From an uncultured Prosthecobacter sp. (GTDB taxonomy: Bacteria; Verrucomicrobiota; Verrucomicrobiia; Verrucomicrobiales; Verrucomicrobiaceae): a stretch of 7,836 bases of DNA. The notes below the pieces were generated by a model. That model made no database searches, had not been told where the DNA came from, and worked only from the letters and a program-made list of their open reading frames with translations. The number at the start of each line of letters is the position of its first letter. The first letter of the stretch is position 1. The position numbers and the translations under genes are program-made. Shown here piece after piece: positions 1-7,100 of the stretch. The DNA lies in the NCBI GenBank assembly GCA_937941745.1, contig CALDGV010000122.1, forward strand, positions 1-7,836, written 5' to 3'.

Positions 1-2353
1 TGGGGGTGGCGTGGCCGTTGTAGCGGATGTTTAGCTGGCCTTCATCGGTAGCTTTTGGAAAGCCGCGGTGGCCGGGTTCCTTGTGGCGCTCGGTGGTGTA
101 AATCACGCCCGCATGCTTCTCGCCGTATTGAGCGCGTGATTCGCGGCCGATTTGGGTCTTCACGCCTGCGACGGCCATCAAATCGCCCTCATACATGCCA
201 TCAGCGAAGACCTGACCGCGAACGGTGATCGTCTTGTCACCATGCATCGGTTTCAACGTCACGCTTTGGAGCAAAGCACCGTCCCGCTCGGCTTTCGTGA
301 CGATGTGGCCGAGCAGCACGGTCAGCGTCTTCTCCTTTTCGACCATCTGATTGAAAAGCATCTCCGCGATGCGTGGCTCGACCTTCGGACGATCAATGTG
401 CGCACGGCTGGTTTTGCTCGGCATCGAGGCGAGGTGCTGCGGCGAGCCTTCGCCATAGGTCTTCGCGTAATACTCCGCCGCGCCGGTGAGCATCTCGCCG
501 TAGATCGGCGAGCGCAGGCCATCATACGGCGCCTCCCAACCGCCCGCGCCGCTCGTGACGAAGCCACCGAGGTGCTGCGTGTGATTCACGAGCAGCACGC
601 TGAGGCCCTCGCGTGCCGCACGCACCGCGCAGGCGATGCCGCCCGGCGTGCCACCGATGACGACGAGGTCATACGACTTGCCATCCACGTCCTGCGGCTT
701 TGCGGCGCTCTTCAAAAGCATCGGCGGCGGAATGACGACCGGTTTGGCCTCCGCGCTCGTTTTGATGGGAAATCCGGCATCCGCACGCGTGTTTCGCTCG
801 GCGATGGCCTCGGCCTCCGGCACGAGTTGCAGGCCATCGACCGCCACATAGCCATCCACGCCCTTGTTGCTGAGCGTGATGGTGGCTTTGCCCTGGGCAA
901 AGGGGAAGACGCCGAGCGCGCGGGGAATGCCATCTTCCAGGCATTCCTGCCGCTGGTTTTGGATGATCCCCTTTTCGCCATCGGCGGTCTGCAAGGTGAT
1001 GGCGAGGTGGGTGGCGCGGTTGCCTGCGGCGGTGTAGAGCAGGCGGACTTCGTAGCGCCCGGCCACCGGGATCTGGGGGTGAAAAACGGCGGTGGCGGGG
1101 TTTTTGCGGTCTGCGGTGAGGTAATGGCTGCCGACCAGTGGCGGGACGCGATCGCTTTCCGTCCACTTGCCGGTCACGGCGGCTTGGCTGTCGTCCAGCA
1201 CGATGCCAAGGGCTCTGCCTGCCGCGGGTACGCCGGCAGATTTTTCTGCCTGATCGGTCTCCGCGATCTTGAAGCGCACGCTGACGACGGAGTTCTGCTC
1301 TTTGCCGGGGCGATACTTGATGTAGGTCGTGGCGACCAAAGTGCCGTCGGGCAGGAGTTCGAGGCCGGGGTAGCCGCAGTCGCTGCGTTTGTGGCTGTGG
1401 AGCAGCTTGACTTTGTATTCGCCATCCTTGCCGCTGGTGATGTCCTCGTAACGACCGACCCACGCGACGAAGTGGTTCTGGGTGGGGCTGGTGCGGCCCA
1501 TGTCGCGAAAGGCGATGACGAGGCGGCCATCGGGGAGATAGACATGCTTGTGCCGGTCGCCATGGAGGCCGGGCGGCAGAGCGCGATGCTCGGACCAGGT
1601 GCGACCTTCGTCGTCGCTGGTCATGAAGCGGGCGGGCTCGGTGCGAACGTTTTCGCGCATCAGGCAGAGGAGCTGTCGGCCATCGGGGGAGCGCACGAGT
1701 TCCGGCTCGCAGGGCTTCATGTCGCCAAGGTCGAGCAGGATGCGCCACGGGCACCAGGTGAGGCCGCCATCCACAGATTCGCTCTGGGCGATGATGTTCG
1801 AGCGCGGGTCCTTCGTCTCGCCGGGGCGGCGGATGTTCGAGAGGCCGATGAGCTTCTTTCCACCTTCCACCGGCATGATCGTGCAGAAGGGCATCACGCA
1901 CACGAGGCCGTTGCTCTGCATCGGCGACCATGTTTTGCCTTCATCCGTCGAAACCGACTGCTGCATCGTGCCATCGGGGCCTTGTCCGGCATACACGACG
2001 AGCCTCGCTAGGCCCTGCGGATCGGTCAGGCGATAGATCGCCGGGCAATTTTTCACCTTCCACCAATTCTCCGGCACAGGCAGTTCCTCGCTCCACGTTT
2101 TGCCGCCATCGTCGCTCCTCTTCAACGGCCCCGCCGTGCCCCCGTGACCATGCGTCCACACGCAGAACATCGTCTTGCCATCCGGCATCAAAAGTGTCGT
2201 CGGATGCCCTTGATACACTTTTTCTGTGCCTTGGGAGATGATGACGTGCCGCGCGGTGTCTTGCGAAAGATCAACGATGGGAATGGAGGCGGCTCGGAGG
2301 AAACCAACGAGAGCGCAGAGCCACACGGAGATTGGGAAAAGCAGACGATTCAT
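1..2353 (-). CDS. Secreted sialidase-like / golvesin-type CBD / FAD-dependent oxidoreductase fusion (3' end beyond window)
   Basis: The minus frame is open from ATG 2353 to the left edge, giving 784 residues with no stop. Residues 1-22 (MNRLLFPISVWLCALVGFLR, then AA) form a Sec-like signal peptide. Residues ~27-365 are a BNR/sialidase-like beta-propeller with four Asp boxes: SDDGGKTW (80-87), STDEGKTW (135-142), SVDGGLTW (193-200) and SDDEGRTW (246-253). They also carry 'LPDG' strands and a YPGLELLPDG segment (328-337), as in PF13088. Residues ~383-512 resemble the golvesin C-terminal/xanthan-lyase CBD-like domain (VTGKW, VGSHYL, AGRYEVRLLY, NKGVDGYVAVDGLQLVP). From ~561 a PF12831-type FAD oxidoreductase begins with the dinucleotide-binding motif VVIGGTPGGIACAV, then HLGGFVTSG (594-602) and YEGDLMAVAG (721-730); its C-terminal part lies outside. 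The start follows the upstream gene by 37 bp, so co-transcription is likely. No Shine-Dalgarno sequence is evident. Substrate is unknown; removal or oxidation of extracellular glycan is inferred. The domain calls are stronger than the specific activity. Confidence 0.9.
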   Translation of the reverse strand, partial: MNRLLFPISVWLCALVGFLRAASIPIVDLSQDTARHVIISQGTEKVYQGHPTTLLMPDGKTMFCVWTHGHGGTAGPLKRSDDGGKTWSEELPVPENWWKVKNCPAIYRLTDPQGLARLVVYAGQGPDGTMQQSVSTDEGKTWSPMQSNGLVCVMPFCTIMPVEGGKKLIGLSNIRRPGETKDPRSNIIAQSESVDGGLTWCPWRILLDLGDMKPCEPELVRSPDGRQLLCLMRENVRTEPARFMTSDDEGRTWSEHRALPPGLHGDRHKHVYLPDGRLVIAFRDMGRTSPTQNHFVAWVGRYEDITSGKDGEYKVKLLHSHKRSDCGYPGLELLPDGTLVATTYIKYRPGKEQNSVVSVRFKIAETDQAEKSAGVPAAGRALGIVLDDSQAAVTGKWTESDRVPPLVGSHYLTADRKNPATAVFHPQIPVAGRYEVRLLYTAAGNRATHLAITLQTADGEKGIIQNQRQECLEDGIPRALGVFPFAQGKATITLSNKGVDGYVAVDGLQLVPEAEAIAERNTRADAGFPIKTSAEAKPVVIPPPMLLKSAAKPQDVDGKSYDLVVIGGTPGGIACAVRAAREGLSVLLVNHTQHLGGFVTSGAGGWEAPYDGLRSPIYGEMLTGAAEYYAKTYGEGSPQHLASMPSKTSRAHIDRPKVEPRIAEMLFNQMVEKEKTLTVLLGHIVTKAERDGALLQSVTLKPMHGDKTITVRGQVFADGMYEGDLMAVAGVKTQIGRESRAQYGEKHAGVIYTTERHKEPGHRGFPKATDEGQLNIRYNGHATP

Positions 2354-2390
2354 GAGTTGGGTTGAGCTTGGGTGCGCCTGGCCATCGAAC

Positions 2391-4067
2391 TTACTTCGGC
2401 GGCCAGGTGAGGACTTGCTTGTCAGCGAGGAGGCGGGGTTTGAGTGCCTCGTAATCCACGTCCTGCACGGCTTGATGGGCATCCAGGGCGAGCACGGCGG
2501 CGGTGGCGGCGCTTTGGCTCGTCACCATGAAAACCGGCTCCATGCGGATGCTGGCAAAGGCGACATGGCTGCAGCTCATGGCGAAGGTGACGAGCAGGTT
2601 TTCGCACTCGGCCTTCCTCGGCACGATGGCATCGTAGCCCACGGCATACGGTGGAGCGCCATCTCGACCGGTGGCGATCTTGCCTTCGCGGATGACGACG
2701 CCATCCTTCACGATGCGGCGGATCTCATGCACGTCTGTGCCGTAGCTGCCGAGTCCGACGGATTTCGCGACGGGCTGCCGGCCAAAGGTGTGGTTTTCCG
2801 TCATCACGAAGCCGCTGACCATGCGCCTGGCCTCACGCACATAGATTTGATGTGGCCAGCCGCCGTTGTCGGTGAACTCATCCTTGGGCAGGCCGAAACG
2901 CTGCATGTCCTTCCGCACCTTTTCCGGCACGCGCGGATCCGTGGCGAGGAAGTGCAGCAGGCCGCGATGATAGTTCTCGTGCTCCTTCGCGATCTGTTCG
3001 CGCTGCGCATACGTGGCCTCGGGCCAGGCCCAGCTCGCACCGGGCAGGTTGCCACCGAAGGTGGCGGTGTTGAAGTCCCACTTGTCGTTCGGCAGCGGGT
3101 CGTGCTTGGAGAACCAGCGCAGGTCCATGTCATCACCGATGGCGAGGCAGGCCTCGATGAAACGGGCCACCAGCTCATAGCGCTTCGAATCATAGCCCGG
3201 CGGCGTCGTGATCGGGATCATGTTCGCCGGATTCGTGGTGAGGCAGAGTCGGTAGCAATAGGCCTGCACGCCTGGAGCAGCATCGCCAGGCGTGCCTGGA
3301 TCGCCTTCTTGAATCAATGGCAGCAGGCCACTCTTCGGGTCGCCTTTCACGACATACGGATCGAGCGGGAAATCGCGGTCCCACACGCCCTGGCCGCCCG
3401 GCACACGGCCATGCGGCCCCGGCTTCAGGTGGTTCGTGCGCGGCTGGTATTTCTCCTCGTAGATGATGCCGGCATACTTCTCGCCGTATTGATCACGCCC
3501 TTCGCGCTTGAGCGTGTAAGTCACGCCCGCCTTCGCCATGAGATCGCCTTCATAACTCGTGTCGATGAAGACCTTCGCGCGGAAGACATCCCCGTTTTCC
3601 ATGACGAGTTCGGTGATGCGCGCGCCGTCCTTTTTCACCGAGGCCAGCCGTGCGCCGAAGTGAACTCTCACGCCCGCCCCCTTCGCCATGTCGGTGAAGA
3701 CCTGCTCCGCCTTGTGCGGCTCGATGGCATAGGCCCCGCCCGTAGCCGGACCGCCGCCCGCGCTCTTGAACTCCTTGTCCCAGGCCAGCGTGACGCCGAC
3801 GGTGGCCGCGAGCTGGGTGAAATACTCACGCGCAATGCCACCGACAGAACGTGGATCGCCAATGTCCACCGCGCTGAGCCCGCCGCTGGTCATGCCACCG
3901 AGATGGCGGCCTGGCTCGGCGAGCGCGACGGATTTCCCCAGGCGCGCCGCCTGCACCGCTGCGGAGACACCGCCACTGGTGCCGCCAAAGACGCAGATGT
4001 CGGACTCGATGACCGCAGCCGAGACAAGCGATGACGTGAAGAGAAGTGCCGGAAGGAGGATCTTCAT
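2391..4067 (-). CDS. Secreted FAD-dependent oxidoreductase (PF12831-type)
   Basis: A complete protein of 558 aa from ATG 4067, stop TAA at 2393-2391. The start was chosen because MKILLPALLFTSSLVSA is a clean Sec-type signal peptide (cleavage near residue 17-18). An in-frame ATG at 4079 would add MIPI and is also possible. The Rossmann FAD-binding motif is CVFGGTSGGVSAAVQAARLG (residues 25-44), a GxTxxG variant usual in this family. HLGGMTSGG (55-63) follows, then DTSYEGDLMAKAG (169-181), YGEKYAGIIY (194-203), VREARRMVSGF (410-420), and the C-terminal block FAMSCSHVAFASIRMEP (495-511), which probably closes the FAD pocket. Length fits the single-domain members (about 550-620 aa), which are often labelled 'FAD-dependent oxidoreductase' or, misleadingly, 'xanthan lyase'. 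Electron acceptor and substrate are unknown. It is paralogous to the oxidoreductase domain of the next gene, 37 bp downstream, and both are probably in one operon. Confidence 0.93.
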   Translation of the reverse strand: MKILLPALLFTSSLVSAAVIESDICVFGGTSGGVSAAVQAARLGKSVALAEPGRHLGGMTSGGLSAVDIGDPRSVGGIAREYFTQLAATVGVTLAWDKEFKSAGGGPATGGAYAIEPHKAEQVFTDMAKGAGVRVHFGARLASVKKDGARITELVMENGDVFRAKVFIDTSYEGDLMAKAGVTYTLKREGRDQYGEKYAGIIYEEKYQPRTNHLKPGPHGRVPGGQGVWDRDFPLDPYVVKGDPKSGLLPLIQEGDPGTPGDAAPGVQAYCYRLCLTTNPANMIPITTPPGYDSKRYELVARFIEACLAIGDDMDLRWFSKHDPLPNDKWDFNTATFGGNLPGASWAWPEATYAQREQIAKEHENYHRGLLHFLATDPRVPEKVRKDMQRFGLPKDEFTDNGGWPHQIYVREARRMVSGFVMTENHTFGRQPVAKSVGLGSYGTDVHEIRRIVKDGVVIREGKIATGRDGAPPYAVGYDAIVPRKAECENLLVTFAMSCSHVAFASIRMEPVFMVTSQSAATAAVLALDAHQAVQDVDYEALKPRLLADKQVLTWPPK

Positions 4068-4084
4068 GATGGGGATCATGAAGA
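4061..4084 (-). promoter_or_regulatory. Inverted repeat covering both candidate start codons of the FAD oxidoreductase gene
   Basis: On the coding strand, TCTTCATGAT, a CCCC spacer and ATCATGAAGA form a perfect 10-bp inverted repeat. ATG 4079 lies in the 5' arm and ATG 4067 in the 3' arm. As RNA this could fold into a 10-bp stem with a four-base loop that hides both start codons. As DNA it could be a dimer-binding operator. Either role is inference; the repeat itself is seen directly. No Shine-Dalgarno sequence is visible ahead of either ATG. Confidence 0.5.
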
Positions 4085-4107
4085 CGAAGCAACCGAAGGT
4101 GCCTTGC

Positions 4108-4126
4108 TGGTCAAGATGCCTGACCA
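4108..4126 (-). promoter_or_regulatory. Intergenic inverted repeat TGGTCA-N7-TGACCA, possible operator or hairpin
   Basis: A perfect 6-bp inverted repeat with a 7-bp spacer sits in the gap between the large protein gene and the oxidoreductase gene, about 29 bp upstream of ATG 4079. It is not followed by a T-run on the minus strand, so it does not look like an intrinsic terminator. It could be a regulator-binding site for the downstream operon. I saw no convincing -35/-10 pair in this gap. Confidence 0.3.
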
Positions 4127-4166
4127 ACCGGCAGACCGACCACAAGGCAGGAAACGACGTGAGGCC

Positions 4167-7100
4167 TCAGGGCCCGGCGTTTTCCTCCAGGCGGGCACGA
4201 CCGGAGAGCCTCTGCGAACTGGCAGCGCTGGTTTCTGGCCGCAGGAAGTAGCCGTAGCCGCGGCTGACGCCGATGGGCGGGGTGACGATCTGCCCCTGGA
4301 AGAGCACCTTCCGGCTCAGGGCGGGGGTGGCTCCGGGCAGGGTGAATTCACCGCTGTAGAGACCTTTGACGGCATCCAGCACGGGCATTTTGACCAGGTT
4401 CGGATGCGGCGGGACATCGGCTTTGTTCACGAGGGCTGTGCCGGGATTGTAGAGCTTGAGGCTGAGGTCGAACTCGGCGGTTTCAGTATCCAGCCCGCCT
4501 GCGGTGAAGAAGAGCCGCGCATTGTCCGACGTGTTGTCTGGCAGGCCCATGACGACATCTCCAGGAGCAGGTGGCACATAGGCTCCACCATTAACCTGGA
4601 GGTCAATGGCTTCGAAGCCGCCGGGATACACCTTGTCCTTAGCTGGATCGGCGACGGGCTTGTTCCAGCTCAGGGTGCCGCTGATGCCGTTGTCGGCGGG
4701 CGGGATGTCCGGGGTGGCATGCCGCAGGCTGCCAAGCAGGGTGCCTTTGTTGGAATACAGGGACTGGTAAATGAGCACCTGCCCCTGGCTGCCGAGGAAG
4801 CCGCCTGAAGTGAACTTGCTGCCATCCGGCAGGGAGCCTGCGACGGTGAGCATGCCGGTGGTTTCCCCGACGGTGCTCCAGGAGCCGAAGCCATCGCCCT
4901 GCGGCAGGGCTGCGTCGGGATCTTGATTCTCCAGGCCAAAGGTGTGCAGCTTGCGGAAGTAGGGTCCCGCTTTGTTCAACGTGCTCCAGGGGTTGCGCCA
5001 GGCCTCCACGGGAACGCTGTCCACCATGGGCTCCTCAAGCGTGCCGGAGACGGTCTGGCCCAGGCCGTCAAAAGAGAGGTCGAGCACGAGCGGAGGGAGC
5101 CCGCCGGAACGCGGCACGGGCATCTGCAAGGTGGCGGTCTGGAAAACGGCGACATCGGTCTGGAGCTGCCCTTTGAGCGGGATGGGGACGGTGCCCGTGA
5201 AGAGCTTGCCCGTGACAGCACCGGTGCTGGTGATCATCATCTCCAGCCGGGAACCGAGATCGCGATTGAAGCCCGGATGGCGGTCCACCCAGCCGATGTG
5301 GCTGCCGACGATGCCCGCATGGACGGGCTTGATGACGATGTCGAAGGTGAGAATGGTGGTGGAGCTGCCCGCCTTGTTGCCCGCCTTGATGATGACCGGA
5401 TAGGTGCCAGCCTTGGTGGGGATGCCACTGAGCAGGCCGGTGTTGCTGTTGATGCTGAGGCCCGGAGGCATCTTGGTGACCACGTAGATGGCCGGGAACT
5501 GGGAGGTGGGAATCTGGAGCTGATAAAGGCCGCCGACGATGCCTTCAGGGATGAGGGCCGGCATGGAGAGCTCTGGCCGGAGGGCGGCATCCTGGGAAAC
5601 GGTGTGAGTGACACCGCCAATGACGATGCTGCCGCTGCGGCTGGTGAGGGCATTGTTGCCTGCCAAAGTGACGGTGACGACGCCATCCCCCGTGCCCGAG
5701 ATGGGTGAAACGCTGGCCCAAGGCAGCGACTCCAGAGCCGACCAGGAGCCGTCAGCGGTGACGGTGATGTCATAACTGACGCCGCCTGCCGCATGATTGA
5801 TGGAGGTGGGATCCATGGAGCAGGTGCCTGGGCTGAGATTCACGGTGACGGAGGAGGAGCTGCCCCCAAAGGCATCTTTGGCGATGTAGCTGAAGCTGGC
5901 CCCAGTGAATGTGGAGGAGGCGGTGAACAGGAGGCCGGCACCCTGCTTCACCAGTTTGCCCGCAGAGGCTGGAGTGAGCGCGGTGAAGGAGGCGACACTG
6001 AGTGCGTCGCCATCAGCATCGGTGTCATTGGCCAGGATGAGGAGCAGCGCTGTGGCTCCAGGGAGGATGGGGATGGTCTCACCCACGGCCACCGGAGCGC
6101 GATTGGCGGTGGTGAAGGTCATCGTGCTGCCCGTGGCGCTGCCGAGCGAACCACTGGCACGGAGCCTGTAATGATACTTGGTGTGCGGCAGCAGGCCGGT
6201 GAGAGCGGCGCTGACGGGGGTGTCTGCCGAACCAGCAACGACACCCGGCGTGGCCGCGAGGGTGGAGCCGAAGGCCGGCGTGGGGCCATACTCGAAGCTG
6301 ACATTGCGCGGGGTGCCTTTGGCGTTCACGGACCCATTGAGCGTGGCTGTGTTGTGGGTGATGGCGCTCGCCGCCAGAGTCTTGGCCACGGGTGGCGCGG
6401 GTGGCTGGGTGACGCCGAAGGTGTAGAAGTTATCGGCATAGACATTGTTCGCGAGGGTCACGGGGGTGAGCTCGGCGGTGCCGACGAGGAAGATCTTGAA
6501 TCGCTGTCCACTTGTCATGCCCCAGCCGCCCGTGGCGGGATTGAAGGTCTGGAAGGTCGTCCATTGGTAACCGCCCACAGGACCATCGGCATCGTACTCG
6601 GCGGAGAGCAGCTTTGTGGCCGCATTCCAGGAGATGCGGACGGTGGCATGAATGCTGGACGCAGGCGCGAAGAGCTCTTCGCCATCGCCATTAACATCGG
6701 CGGAGCCCAAAAAATGCAAAACCTGCCCCGGGGTGGCGTCGCGGTAGTGTTCCAGAATGCAGCTGAAGGAGTCCTCCTCATCCGCGCTGCTCATGACGGC
6801 AACGCCCATGCCCACGGCGGTGTGATGGTCAGACAGACGGATGTAGGGCACATGCACGTCCGTTTGAATGCTCCAGCTCGTGGCAAAGGGGGCGTCACCG
6901 ATCCAGGGGCGGGCCCGGTAGTCGTCCCTCGACCCGCCATTCGCCGTGAGGCGCAGTACGCCATCACCAGACTGAATGAGTTCGGCGATGCCCTCACCAA
7001 AGTCCTCCCCCCACTTCACGGGATCCTTGGCGTCTGCCGTAAACAGATCAAAACCGCTCGGTGACCCGACGACGGTGGGCGCAAGAGGGCTGGAAAGCTG

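Noticed and set aside
669..1931. A 420-codon minus-strand frame within the sialidase-like region
   Set aside because: Arg/Pro/His-rich product in a different phase from the real frame that runs unbroken from 2353 to the left edge with the Asp-box motifs.
152..2011. A 619-codon open frame on the plus strand opposite the sialidase/FAD fusion gene
   Set aside because: Its product is rich in Arg/His/Ala/Asp with no recognisable domain. The opposite strand carries four Asp boxes, a golvesin-like domain and an FAD motif. High GC at third codon positions produces such antisense frames.
2226..4034. A 602-codon open frame on the plus strand opposite the FAD oxidoreductase gene
   Set aside because: Low-complexity product without family motifs, fully antisense to a clear PF12831-type protein and overlapping the end of the neighbouring gene; a compositional shadow.
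4143..4145. TTG as an earlier start for the FAD oxidoreductase
   Set aside because: It would put 26 residues with no signal-like character ahead of a clean MKILLPALLF signal peptide, and it has no ribosome-binding site.
4068..4166. Intrinsic terminator after the large protein gene
   Set aside because: The only hairpin with good pairing (4108-4126) is not followed by Ts on the minus strand, so termination here is unsupported.
4160..4169. 10-bp palindrome TGAGGCCTCA overlapping the stop codon of the large gene
   Set aside because: It has no spacer, so it cannot form a normal hairpin, and no T-run follows. Short GC-rich palindromes are common at this composition.
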